Source of the DNA: Chrysochromulina tobinii
Lineage: Eukaryota; Haptophyta; Prymnesiales; Chrysochromulinaceae
DNA length: 23,843 nt
Assembly (NCBI GenBank): GCA_001275005.1
Contig: JWZX01002669.1
Span: forward strand, 1-23,843
Reading direction: 5' to 3'
The position numbers were made by a program, and so were the translations under genes. Positions within the stretch are counted from its first letter, which is position 1. Each line of letters begins with the position of its first letter. Below the pieces are notes generated by a model. The model was not told where the DNA came from and did not search any database. It saw only the letters and a list, made by a program, of their open reading frames with translations. Shown here one piece after another: positions 1-8,562 of this stretch.

Positions 1-186
1 TTTGATAGGTTCGTGCGCGGAGCAAAGGGACTAGGGTCACATTCTGGCTCCGTCGAAGACATACGGACGCCCCTCCCTCTCCCAGCCCCTTGGAAACTCT
101 CACCGCGCCGCGCGGAGTTTCCGCGTGTTCTTCCAGCTCTGCTCGTCGGTGGCTGCCAGCCGCTGTGACCGAGCCCTCACGCAACC

Positions 187-740
187 ATGACCATCCGCTT
201 CGTCCTCATGGTCAACAAGCAGGGCCAGACGCGGCTCGCGCAATACTACGAGACGCACAAGATGGACGAGCGCTGCGCGCTTGAGTCGGAAGTCATCCGC
301 AAATGCTTGACGCGCACGGACACGCAGGTGCGCGCCGAGCCAGCGGGCAGGATTAAGACCGCATGCAAGCAACCCTGGATCATGTCCGCCACCTACTAAC
401 CAAACATTTGTCCATGCTCGCTCATCCCCTTGCACTCTCCCAGTGCTCCTTTTACGAATTTCGCGGCTACAAGATCGTGTACCGAAGGTACGCGTCGCTC
501 TTCTTCATTGTGGGCGTCGAGGGCGACGATGAGAACGAGCTCGCGATCCTCGAGTTCATCCATTCGCTCGTCGAGACGCTCGACCGCTATTTTGAGAACG
601 TGTGCGAGCTCGACATCATGTTCAACCTCGAGAAGGCGCACTTCATCCTCGACGAGATGGTCATGAACGGGTGCATCATCGAGACGAACAAGACGAACGT
701 CCTCGCGCCCATTCAACTTCTGGATAAGGCTGGCGGCTAA
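187..740 (+). CDS. AP4S1: AP-4 adaptor complex small (sigma) subunit, two exons
   Basis: This is the small sigma chain of a heterotetrameric clathrin-type adaptor that sorts cargo at the trans-Golgi network. Exon 1 is 187-327, followed by a GT-AG intron at 328-443 (116 nt), then exon 2 at 444-740 ending in TAA. Splicing gives about 145 residues, matching the usual length of around 144. The N-terminus carries the family signature [10 protein letters not shown]. After the splice come [20 protein letters not shown] and later [19 protein letters not shown] and NGCIIETNK. The motifs [14 protein letters not shown] and ILAPI-like fit AP-4 better than the AP-1, AP-2 or AP-3 sigma chains. The start is the first ATG before the conserved strand. 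Without splicing, exon 1 reads into a stop at 399, so the intron is required. Function is known from the family; the paralogue assignment is from memory of motifs. Confidence 0.93.
328..443 (+). other. Spliceosomal intron in the AP-4 sigma gene
   Basis: The intron begins GTGCGC after codon CAG and ends with a pyrimidine-rich CTCTCCCAG. Removing it (phase 0) joins the conserved sigma-chain sequence TRTDTQ to CSFYEF exactly where the family alignment continues. It is the only intron in the window placed with confidence, and it shows that this is eukaryotic nuclear DNA. Confidence 0.88.
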
Positions 741-743
741 CAA

Positions 744-1707
744 GGGCGCGTCCGTGTGCGCTCTGTGCGCGTGTGGCGCTGTATCGATAAGTGATTGTTT
801 CGACGTGTTTGTGAAATGTGACTGAGTTATTGTGTCCTGGGTGCCGACTCTCCCAAGGGTACTATGAAGGTTCTTGACACGGCCGAGATCATTTTTTCCC
901 GGTTATCCTACTTCTCTGTCTTACCCACGGCTTAATACTGACGATCCACGATCCGGATTCTAGCGGCATGCGCACCGCTCGGCCACCGCTTTAACGGACT
1001 CGAATTCGGATGATTCGCAAGAGTTTTCTCTATTTCTCTGCACTTTCAGGCCTTTGCCGCCGCTCGGGACCGTGTCCGGACCGGAGAGCATACAAAGGAA
1101 CACACGTCCGCGCCGGTCCGGACGGCGACCCCTGAGACGAAATCACACGTTACGTTAATCACACGCCCCTCGCCCGCGAAGCGCGAACAAGAGCACAATT
1201 TCATGTCGCTTGTTCGGACCTTCGGTATCGTTACTATAATCAATTAATCTTGTTCCCTCCGGTTGTAGTCTCTCTTATTTCAATAAGGGGGTAGGCCAAG
1301 AAAAAAGTGCCTTAAAAGTGCCGCTTTGCACCTCTGGCTCTGCGTGGCTCTGCCTGTGCGACAAGCCGCACAGCAGAGCGCGTTCACTTGCAAGCGAGAA
1401 ACGACCCAGCACCCACCCACCCCGCACGCCGTGTGCGTGCTACCCAGCACCCAGGCAGACCTAACCTCCAGACCGGAGAACCGGACCGGACGTAAACCGC
1501 CACGCGGACCGCGCGCGCGACACAACTGATCGCTCCGTCTCGTCTCCCCCTTCCCCCTCTCCGACTTCGTCTCTCACATAAAACTTGAGCAACTTGCAGA
1601 ACACACTAGTAGTAGTCCATGTAGTAGCACTTCCCTTTAAGTTCCCATGAATCTCCACCGGATATGTTCAATGCATTCGCTATCGATCGTCCCCCCATCC
1701 CCTGCCT
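744..1707. other. Intergenic region, no gene seen
   Basis: This stretch of nearly 1 kb lies between the convergent AP-4 sigma and protease genes. It is more AT-rich than the flanking coding DNA, especially around 780-1280. It holds only short ORFs of biased, unrecognisable composition on both strands. I see no RNA gene, repeat or terminator that can be supported. It presumably contains the two 3' UTRs. Confidence 0.6.
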
Positions 1708-2763
1708 TCACAGCAACCCCGCAGCGATGAGGAATGCCCGGATGGCCGCTGCGTCGACGCCGTGCCGCGTGCCCTTTCCTGCGTCCCACGAGTTGTGAAG
1801 CCCCACGAGGGCGCCTTGCGCGTCTATGAGCGGGGCGCCGCTGTGGCCCCAGTACGTCCACGCCGTGTGCTGCAGCGGCCCGAGCCCGAAACGCGCCCGC
1901 CTGTCCGCGCGCGTCTCTCCAGCGAGGCGGCCAGTCGACGTGTGGAAGACCGGCGGCTGAAACTCGATCGTCGCGCCCGCCTCCTCCGACTCGAGGTCAA
2001 AGGCGGACGGGTTGCCCACGCAGACGACCCTGGAGCGATCGTCCGTGGCGAGCACGGCGCCTCCCCTTACCACAGCTGGAGGGTGCACAAAGCGTCCGCT
2101 GGACGCGCCTGCTCCGGGCGGCAGCGTCGATACGACTGTCCTCAGCAGCGCTAGGTCAGACGCCGCATCGGCGCGGATGCACTCGGTTACCGTCCACTCG
2201 CCGTGGGAGGTCACGAGCAGCTTCAGCCGCCCCACACGCGGCACCACATCGGCAGACGGTGCCTCGTCGTCCTCCTCCGGGTCATCGATGTGGCAGACGC
2301 AGTGAGCGCACGTGAGGTACAGGCCTGGAGCTACGCGCACAGCGGAGCCGCTTTCTTCTTGCACGATTGTAGCCGCGGAATCCCACGCTATATTGACTGC
2401 AGAGCCCTTCGGCATCCATGCGACTGCCTTCTTTTCAAAGGATCGCTGGCAGACGCCGAGCTTCTCGAGCGAGCAGAGCACACGGTACTTGTGCATCCAT
2501 GCGTGTGTCGATAGCACGTGGGTGACGAGCTTTGGCCGCGACGACGATGCAAACCCGTTCACAGCTAGGCAGAGGGACGCGAGTTCCGCAGTGGACAGAG
2601 TCTTGAGCCACACGGATGCGCGTTGCTCGGAATCAAACTCGGACAGCGTGAGCCACAGAGCGGCGGGGGAGTGTGCAGATGGCGAGCCACTCGAATCGAG
2701 AGTCGCCGCAGCAGAACGGCCAGAGCGGCGATTGCTCGCAGACGCCATTCCTGGTGGCCGCAT
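1708..2763 (-). CDS. Trypsin-fold serine protease with SAP-like N-terminal region
   Basis: A 351-residue single-exon protein. The catalytic triad of the chymotrypsin/trypsin fold can be read in order: His154 in LTCAHC, Asp203 in SDLALL and Ser308 in WGHSGAPL. The last is followed by LVGLHN, typical of intracellular trypsin-like proteases of the HtrA/glutamyl-endopeptidase-like type. No PDZ domain follows, and the protein ends shortly after the serine. Residues about 54-85 (LSTAELASLCLAVNG, then SSRPKLVTHVL) resemble the helix-turn-helix of a SAP nucleic-acid-binding motif. No signal peptide or membrane segment is visible, so a nuclear or cytosolic site is inferred. The start could be Met1 (2763) or Met6 (2748). 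Substrate is unknown. The protease call is firm; the SAP call is tentative. Confidence 0.85.
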   Translation of the reverse strand: MRPPGMASASNRRSGRSAAATLDSSGSPSAHSPAALWLTLSEFDSEQRASVWLKTLSTAELASLCLAVNGFASSSRPKLVTHVLSTHAWMHKYRVLCSLEKLGVCQRSFEKKAVAWMPKGSAVNIAWDSAATIVQEESGSAVRVAPGLYLTCAHCVCHIDDPEEDDEAPSADVVPRVGRLKLLVTSHGEWTVTECIRADAASDLALLRTVVSTLPPGAGASSGRFVHPPAVVRGGAVLATDDRSRVVCVGNPSAFDLESEEAGATIEFQPPVFHTSTGRLAGETRADRRARFGLGPLQHTAWTYWGHSGAPLIDAQGALVGLHNSWDAGKGTRHGVDAAAIRAFLIAAGLL

Positions 2764-3117
2764 TCCGAGTGAAACGCCCAGAAGAGTGTGAACGGCGGCT
2801 GATCGAGTATGGCTGTGATAATAGGGGGTCCAGGGGTCCCCGAGCTAGTGTTAACCGCATCCGTATGTACGCCGGTCCGGTGTCTTGGGTGTCGATTTCT
2901 AAACATTGGCTGTGAACGCGAATTGTATTGTCTTCACAGCTGTGCTGCTTACGTGTTGTGTGTATTCATAATGAACGCGAATCGGCACCGGTGCTTTTCG
3001 CGTAAAGTGCCTCGTCCTTCATGTAGAAAATGAGAACTGCGTGTATCCCTAACTGCGCGGAGGGCATTTGAAAACGACACTTGACACAAACTGGCGAGAG
3101 TACCGCGTCGCGGACCG
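2764..3117. other. Intergenic spacer, no gene seen
   Basis: This spacer separates the protease start from the 3' end of the glycosyltransferase gene; both genes are on the minus strand. It should hold the protease promoter and the glycosyltransferase gene's 3' UTR. Small ORFs here look like shadows. No recognisable element was found. Confidence 0.5.
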
Positions 3118-4443
3118 TCAGGTCTCTGCTTGCACGGTGGTGTTTGGTCGAGATGGAGCTCTTGCCTTATTCTTTCGCATCACTTTGCCGCTGACATTGA
3201 CCAGGTCGCCTCGGTGCAGGTAAAAGTCTTGCACCCAGGTACCCGTCCAAAAGGTAGTGACGGAGACATTGGGCATCGTCACTGCGCACCGGTCGAGCTC
3301 CGCCTCCTTTCCGTTCTTGCACGGTGCGTAATTGTATGGCCCGTTGCACGGCGGTCCTCGCATGGTCGAGGGACGGCATGAGTGCACGCGATGGAGGAGC
3401 GCCCATGGCGGCAGATCCATCGAAACCGTCCACTCGAACGCTGTGCGTCCGCGCGCAGCGACAGGGATGCCCTTCCTGTTGGCGCCGTTGGCGCGGAACA
3501 GATTTTGATTCCAAGCTCGCCAAACTCGAGTGAGGAATCGCGGGCCCGTCGCGTCGAGAACGTGCGTCCGGTCCCTGGAAGCATTGAGCTGGCTGATCAC
3601 TAACGCAAAGAAGGGGTGGCGAGGAGGCGCGGACATCCACGCATTCGAGACTGCTTGCTCGTCGATGGCCTTCTTGCGCTGCAGAATGAGCGTGGCCACG
3701 CCGGGCTGCCTCCGAATGGGCATCGTGTCGAGGGAACGCACGCACGCAAAGTCCGCATCCATGTACACGCCGCCGTAGTGGAAGAGAAGGAAGTAACGGA
3801 TCGCGTCGACGCGCTTGATGTTGAGGGAGTAGCCGTCGTACATGGGCAGGTGCTCAGGGTAGTGGTGGGCAAGGAACGCGCGATTCGCCTTGTCCGTCCA
3901 GAGCCGCATGTCCCATTGTGGAGAGAGGCGAGCACAGCGAGACCACCAGCCTCTCTGTCGCTCGAGGAGTTCACACCCCTTCCAAGTCTGGTGGAGCAAC
4001 CGAGGCACCGAGGCGGGCACCTCTTCCTCTTCGGGCGTCTCCAGAGCGGCCGCGATGTGATCTTTGGATGGGAGCACGGGCGGGAGGTCTTCGTCGCCTC
4101 GCACGCACGCGCGCTCAAAGCGCGTCTGCTCCATGAGCGTTGCCTCGGCTATGGGCGCGGGCGCTCGCTGGCTGATAGGCGCGAGGATATTGGGAGGCTT
4201 TACGAAAGAGGGTCCCGCGGGGGGCTGACGAGCGCTCACAACGGTCGCCATCACCTCCATTTTGCGTGGCTCCAAAAAGGATGTCAGGTGGGTGCTTGAG
4301 TCAGGTTCGCGAGGGTTAATGTTCGACGACATGGGATCGAATCGTGGAGCTGCCCGCCCGAGCATTTGCCAATAGAGTCGATCAACCGGCGCGCGATGGG
4401 GAGCAGGATCGGAAGGCGCTGGAGCGGAGGTGCCTTGTAGCAT
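3118..4443 (-). CDS. Glycosyltransferase, GT32 type with DXD motif
   Basis: A 441-residue ORF. Residues about 147-290 match the DXD-containing sugar-transferase family (OCH1/SUR1-like, GT32). The signature starts with RLLHQTWKG, followed by WDMRLWTDKANRAF, then IKRVDAIRYFLLFHYGGVYMD with the metal-binding D229-A-D231. Such enzymes use a nucleotide sugar to extend glycans or glycolipids in the Golgi. The C-terminal half has cysteines (HSCRPSTMRGPPCNGPYNYAPC) that may form disulfides, and it ends in FWTGTWVQDFY. The first about 140 residues are low-complexity and Pro-rich. No N-terminal membrane anchor is seen, which is odd for a Golgi enzyme, so an upstream exon may be missing or the start may be wrong. 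Acceptor and donor cannot be read from sequence. Confidence 0.82.
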   Translation of the reverse strand: MLQGTSAPAPSDPAPHRAPVDRLYWQMLGRAAPRFDPMSSNINPREPDSSTHLTSFLEPRKMEVMATVVSARQPPAGPSFVKPPNILAPISQRAPAPIAEATLMEQTRFERACVRGDEDLPPVLPSKDHIAAALETPEEEEVPASVPRLLHQTWKGCELLERQRGWWSRCARLSPQWDMRLWTDKANRAFLAHHYPEHLPMYDGYSLNIKRVDAIRYFLLFHYGGVYMDADFACVRSLDTMPIRRQPGVATLILQRKKAIDEQAVSNAWMSAPPRHPFFALVISQLNASRDRTHVLDATGPRFLTRVWRAWNQNLFRANGANRKGIPVAARGRTAFEWTVSMDLPPWALLHRVHSCRPSTMRGPPCNGPYNYAPCKNGKEAELDRCAVTMPNVSVTTFWTGTWVQDFYLHRGDLVNVSGKVMRKNKARAPSRPNTTVQAET

Positions 4444-5243
4444 TGCTTGCTTGTAAATGCAGTACAGGTGTCACCGGACCGGAAAGGTGCACACGTGTGC
4501 AATCCGTTATAATTGTCAATCATGCGGTCTTGGATTGCATGCGACGTGTAAGGGGGGGTGGTGTCGGTCAACCGATAGGCTTCCGTATGGTTGTCTGTTG
4601 TTTATGTATAGACTTGACTTGACTTGACTTGAGGGGGGTACAAGGGGGATCTGAGGGGGGAATTTTGTGATGAGGTGCGGGATAGCGGATCTAGGTGCGG
4701 GATGGAAAGCAGGGTTGTAGAATGTAGAGGACCATGCTGACGCAAAAAAGTCACTCGACGTGTTGTGTTCCCTTATTTGCGTTCCCTCCGGGGGGCACCT
4801 GCAAGACGGGCGCGTCTTCCTAGCGTCTTCCGACAGGGTACTGACAACGCCGCACTAGCAAGGTCTAGCCCGAACCCCGATTCAACAGCCGCCACCACAG
4901 CAATTGCACCACAGCCGCCGCCCGACCTCCGCGCCAAGTGCTAGCCCGCCTGCCGCAGGCACCACTGGAGGTATGCTATCCCGCCAGCGCCGCCGGACCC
5001 GCCCGCCGAAAGTAGCTCGCATTCATCGGCCGGCGGGGCGCGGGGCCGGGGGGCGGGGCGGCACGCAGTTCGTACTCAGTTCCGATGGGCGGCCAGGCCG
5101 ACTTGACCCTGAAAAAATTTCGCCAGCGGTGGGCACTATTTACTAAAGAACACATCCGTTTTTTGCACCTTATGGAAGCCGGGGACCCAAGAAGCGAGAC
5201 GCCAGCCGCACGGCGGCCGAGGGAAAATGGCTCCAGCTTGAGA
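4444..5243. other. Intergenic region with pentanucleotide repeat and GC-rich stretch
   Basis: This spacer lies upstream of the glycosyltransferase gene and downstream of the EBAG9-like gene. It contains the (GACTT)n repeat at 4611-4632 and a very GC-rich, G-run-laden segment around 5020-5070. No credible coding sequence was found on either strand. Confidence 0.5.
4611..4632. repeat. (GACTT)n pentanucleotide repeat
   Basis: Four perfect GACTT units followed by GA. It lies about 167 bp upstream of the glycosyltransferase start. Related tracts occur at 6802, 8504, 13742 and 17305, all in spacers. Confidence 0.9.
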
Positions 5244-5843
5244 TTACTCCCAGCCTCCTCTGGTGGCGCCCAGGCGGCTGCGACCCCCCGCGGGGCCTTT
5301 CGCGGGCGCCGCGCTCGCGCTTGCATCGCGCTCGCGCCTGCGCTGCTGCCGACGCTCCTCGTTCGCCTTCCGCCGGTCGCTCACGCCAAAGTCCAGGTCA
5401 TCGGTCTCATCGACCCAGCCGCCCGCGACTGCAGTGCTGTCCTCGTCCAAGCTGGCGAGCATCGATGTGAGGCGTTTGCTCTGAGCTGGCGCCGGCTTGG
5501 CGAATGGCGACGGTGCCGCGTGCCGTTTGGTCGGCTTGATGGTCGGCGCCATGCCCATGCCTGCAAACGGGTCCACCTCCTCCACTTCGGGCTCCTCTGC
5601 TGCTGGATGCATAGGCTGAGCAGCCGCAGCAGCGGTCGCAGCAGCGGTCGCAGCAGATGCAACCGAAAGGCGAGGGTCGCCAAAATCCTCCCACTCCTCA
5701 TCATCGTCATCGTCTGCCATGTCCGCCATGTTGCTGCCTTGCCCATTCGGCCCCGATTCAACATCGTCGTCCCTAGCATCCTCAACCTTCTTGTAAGACT
5801 GCGTCGACCGTCCGCCAAAGAGTCGGGCGAGGCAGCCGCCCAT
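5244..5843 (-). CDS. EBAG9/RCAS1-like Golgi protein
   Basis: About 199 residues from the ATG at 5843. That start is chosen because it gives MGGCLARLFGG, a plausible N-myristoylation (Gly2) and palmitoylation (Cys4) signal; the frame stays open upstream to 6032 but with unrelated-looking sequence. Features shared with the receptor-binding cancer antigen SiSo/EBAG9 family appear in the same order. They are an acidic DDDDDEEWEDFGD patch (about 44-56), DPFAGMGMAPTIKPTKR (91-107) matching the family's D-x-F-x-D-M-x-P-T-I-R segment, and a WVDETDDLDFG acidic block. A charged helical DRRKANEERRQQRRRERD (156-173) and a C-terminal SRLGAT follow. In animals EBAG9 is a Golgi-associated modulator of vesicle transport. 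Here the helix-bearing N-terminus is replaced by the lipidation-type motif. The assignment is by pattern memory and moderate. Confidence 0.6.
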   Translation of the reverse strand: MGGCLARLFGGRSTQSYKKVEDARDDDVESGPNGQGSNMADMADDDDDEEWEDFGDPRLSVASAATAAATAAAAAQPMHPAAEEPEVEEVDPFAGMGMAPTIKPTKRHAAPSPFAKPAPAQSKRLTSMLASLDEDSTAVAGGWVDETDDLDFGVSDRRKANEERRQQRRRERDASASAAPAKGPAGGRSRLGATRGGWE

Positions 5844-6190
5844 GCCGCAGGTGTAGGAGTACAGCCACACACGATAGCGAGCGCACGCGCCACACAAGTG
5901 TAGAGCGGCACGATCCCCGAGATTATCTAGTCGTCCCTGGCGTGTGCGTCGGGAGGCCGCCGCGCCGTCCAAGGGCGCACGGGTGAAGCGTGAACAGAAC
6001 TGAAGAGTACCTAGAGGACAAGCTCGATTCACGCCGACAGAAAATCACCGACGCGAGAGCGCAAATGTGCGCGCATGAGACTAGAGGGGGAACCGCACGC
6101 GACCTGACACCCCAGGCACGATCATGTATGGCCTGCGTTCCAAGCGCCGCTCAGGCCCTGCCAGCTGTGCACGTGACTCTAGGCCATATC

Positions 6191-6697
6191 TTATTGAAAC
6201 CTGTATCGGCCGAACCACCTTTGCTGCTGAAGCCGGCGTGCCTCCTCAGCTTCCTCCACCGCCCTCAATCGGTCCTGCACTTCCGCAAGCCTGAGATTGA
6301 GCTGACGGAACTCCTCCCACTGCCGCGCCTCATTCTTGGCCGCCTCGTCCTTCGCCTTAGCCTCCGCTTTCCTGCTATTCTTTTTCGATATGAAATACTC
6401 GGCCAGTAGAGCACTCGCCGAGATGCTGTACACCACCACTTCAGCGAGGAAGTCGGCGCCCTTGACAAGCGCATCCTTCTCGTTGATGACAGGCACACGT
6501 TCTCTCTTCAAGAATGTGTGCCCTTCAGCAATGCGGTTCAGCTGGACTAAGTTGTAGTTTAGCCTGCGGCCCACACTGATCATGCTTTCCCTCAGAGTTG
6601 GATGATTGATGGCATAATGCTTTATTTGATTCGCAATCGGTTTCGCAACCTGCTTGGCAGCAAGGAATGCCAGCTTGAGGATTGGAAGCACCATCAA
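6191..6697 (-). CDS. OPA3: OPA3 family mitochondrial protein
   Basis: 168 residues, close to the roughly 179 of human OPA3. The N-terminus reads LPILKLAFLAAKQVAKPIANQIK, matching the conserved KL-x(6,7)-KQ-x-(S/A)-KP-(I/L)-AN start of the family, which also serves mitochondrial targeting. A hydrophobic segment, GADFLAEVVVYSISASALLAEY (about 80-101), corresponds to the conserved GAELLGE...LEY membrane segment. The C-terminal 55 residues are a charged coiled coil (EEFRQLNLRLAEVQDRLRAVEEAEE). OPA3 acts at mitochondrial membranes in morphology and lipid homeostasis; the exact reaction is not established. The start has two adjacent Met codons (6697 or 6694). The gene is on the same strand as its neighbours on both sides. 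Confidence 0.9.
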   Translation of the reverse strand: MMVLPILKLAFLAAKQVAKPIANQIKHYAINHPTLRESMISVGRRLNYNLVQLNRIAEGHTFLKRERVPVINEKDALVKGADFLAEVVVYSISASALLAEYFISKKNSRKAEAKAKDEAAKNEARQWEEFRQLNLRLAEVQDRLRAVEEAEEARRLQQQRWFGRYRFQ

Positions 6698-6801
6698 CCG
6701 ACCACGCGTCGATGCCTGACGCCGCGTAGGCGGAGGCCGCGGGCCAGGACGTTGAGAGAAGAGTTCTCGGGAGGTCTCGTGCTCGCTTTTGGGTCGGCTG
6801 T

Positions 6802-6822
6802 AACTTGACTTGACTTGGCTTG
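6802..6822. repeat. (ACTTG)n pentanucleotide repeat
   Basis: ACTTG-ACTTG-ACTTG-GCTTGA, about 105 bp upstream of the OPA3 start and 103 bp beyond the stop of the glutaredoxin-fold gene. It has the same unit as 4611-4632 and 8504-8534. Confidence 0.85.
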
Positions 6823-6924
6823 AAAAATACGAGCGGCCCAGGCGGTGTTAATAGATTTCGTCAGATCGCTCTCATTGATCGCTCTCGCTTGTGTGGTCCT
6901 CAAAGCAATGCCTCAAAGCCTGGC

Positions 6925-8358
6925 TCAAAGCGCCCCCGCCGCCTGAAGCATGCCCGTGAGCTCCCCTCGCCGCTTGAGCTCGACGAGTCCCGGAGCGCCC
7001 GCCGCGTTGCCCGAGTAGAGGCCACCCACACTCTCGCCGCCGATGAAGATGTGCGGCAGCGAGGACATGCCGTAGCGCTCGAGGAGAAGGGCTCGAATGG
7101 ATGAGCCGACGCCGTCGAGAAGGAACCACTCGAGCCCAAGCTCCACCGTCTTGTACTCGCACCCCGTCGCGTCCAGCAGCGCCAGGGCTTCCGTCGAAAA
7201 CGGCGAGAGTGTATACGTGTAGACTACCACGGGGGCGCTCGCGATGGACTCGTCGAGCTGCTTGAGCGCTTCTGCCTGCGCTTCCTTGCCGCCGAGTGTT
7301 TGCGCCTGCCACTTGGCCTCCGCTGCGAATGCCGGCTTGAGGAGCCCCATGGCCGCCGAGGCGATGCCAAGCGCCGCGCGTGTGAGTGTCGCCGGTGTGA
7401 ACACATGCAGCACCGGATCCACCGAGGCGGCCAGCGCACCCAGTGGGCGGAAGCCACGGGGCGACGGGGCGGGGATGTCGCGGATGAAGCACACCTTGCC
7501 GTCCGCATCGACCTCGTAGAAGGAGAGACCCTGCGGCCCGTCTTGGCCGTTGATGAGCACCTTCCACGTGAACGCGCACGCGCGATCGCCCTCGGAGATC
7601 TTGAGAGGCACGAAGTCGATGCCCGGGATGTCGAAGGCGTTGACGAATTCCGTAACCGCGGGAATGCCCACGAAGGGGGCCTCATAGTTGAAATCCTCAT
7701 ACACGATGTCCTTGGAGAAGAGACGGAGCGCCTCGGAGGGCGAGGCGCCGCCGGGGTATGCAACTTCCCAAAGGTACCGGGCGACGCCCGAGGCGCTTTT
7801 CGGCGTGGCTTGCTTGAATGTGGGCGTCTTGACTGGCTTCTCCATGTTGGCCGTGGCCGCCTTGAGGAGCACCTCAGTCGCCTGGCCGGGCTTCAGGATG
7901 GGTTCGGAGGCCTCACGTACGTAGCGCAGCTGGCCCGCATCGTTCAGCTCCGCGTACAGCGTTCCTCGCAGCCCCATCGGCGAGGCACTGCCATCATCGG
8001 CTGCGACTGCCTCACGGTGCCATGTGAACCCACCCGACCGCCGACCGTCCGAAAGGCGTTCGATGACGAGGCGGGCATCTTGCGGAAACTTATTCTGGAC
8101 GAGCGCTCGTACTGCCGCCCGACCCTCGACGGGCGCCGGTGCCGTGAGGTCGTCCCACACAATGTCAGCGCTGCACGCACCAGCAACGGCATCAGGGTCG
8201 ATCACGCCGGTGAAGAGCCCACGCAGCAGCAAATCACAAGCTGGAGTGGCGGCCGTCGAGCCAGCGGCCATGACCAGCGTCGCGCGTGAAGGTACCGAGT
8301 GAATCAACGCCAGGGCGAACAGCGGAGCTGAGTGCAGCATCGCTGCGTCTGGTATCAA
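6925..8358 (-). CDS. Two SnoaL/NTF2-like domains fused to a cysteine-less glutaredoxin domain
   Basis: 477 residues. Met7 starts a hydrophobic stretch (MLHSAPLFALALIHSVPSRA) that looks like a signal peptide, possibly the first part of a bipartite plastid-targeting leader. Residues about 40-155 and 188-295 are two NTF2/SnoaL-like alpha+beta domains; both have an IV(W/Y)(D/E)D motif (DIVWDDL, DIVYEDF) and an FTW strand (FTWH, FTWK). Residues about 375-475 form a glutaredoxin fold: VVVYTYTLSPFSTEALALL, then SSLPHIFIGGESVGG with the cis-Pro435 and the GG turn. The usual active site C-P-(Y/F)-C is replaced by S385-P-F-S388, so dithiol or monothiol redox catalysis should be lost. It may serve as a ligand- or cluster-binding scaffold, which is inference. 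It is divergent from the gene at 8563. Confidence 0.8.
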   Translation of the reverse strand: MIPDAAMLHSAPLFALALIHSVPSRATLVMAAGSTAATPACDLLLRGLFTGVIDPDAVAGACSADIVWDDLTAPAPVEGRAAVRALVQNKFPQDARLVIERLSDGRRSGGFTWHREAVAADDGSASPMGLRGTLYAELNDAGQLRYVREASEPILKPGQATEVLLKAATANMEKPVKTPTFKQATPKSASGVARYLWEVAYPGGASPSEALRLFSKDIVYEDFNYEAPFVGIPAVTEFVNAFDIPGIDFVPLKISEGDRACAFTWKVLINGQDGPQGLSFYEVDADGKVCFIRDIPAPSPRGFRPLGALAASVDPVLHVFTPATLTRAALGIASAAMGLLKPAFAAEAKWQAQTLGGKEAQAEALKQLDESIASAPVVVYTYTLSPFSTEALALLDATGCEYKTVELGLEWFLLDGVGSSIRALLLERYGMSSLPHIFIGGESVGGLYSGNAAGAPGLVELKRRGELTGMLQAAGAL

Positions 8359-8562
8359 AAGATTCCGGCTGAGAATTCACAGCCGGACTGCAAGACCCGC
8401 TTACAGCAAGTTTTGTTTGAATTGTAAGCCATGTGTGTTCACATTTTTCCGTCGTTTGTGTGTTAACGTGAACACGACATGTGTGTATTAACATTGAACA
8501 CGACAAGTCAAGTCAAGTGACTTGACTTGACTTGAACACGACAGACGCGACAACCAGGGTTT
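8359..8562. promoter_or_regulatory. Divergent intergenic (bidirectional promoter) region
   Basis: About 200 bp separates two genes transcribed outward, at 8358 (-) and 8563 (+). The spacer is distinctly AT-richer than the genes. It holds three copies of GAACACGACA (around 8470, 8496 and 8534) and the 31-nt hairpin at 8504-8534. A shared promoter is inferred from the arrangement, not from a recognised core element. Confidence 0.5.
8504..8534. repeat. Perfect inverted repeat (hairpin) of CAAGT/ACTTG units
   Basis: Three CAAGT units, a single G, then three ACTTG units: 15-nt arms that are exact reverse complements with a one-base centre. GAACACGACA flanks it on both sides as a direct repeat. 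It lies 28 bp before the 8563 ATG. Confidence 0.92.

Noticed and set aside
5020-5075. Very G-rich segment as a promoter GC-box or G-quadruplex
   Set aside because: It lies beyond the 3' end of the EBAG9-like gene and far from any start. G-runs are common in this GC-rich DNA, so nothing specific can be supported.
5630-5665. GGTCGCAGCA repeat as a non-coding repeat
   Set aside because: It is the coding DNA of the Ala/Thr-rich stretch of the EBAG9-like protein.
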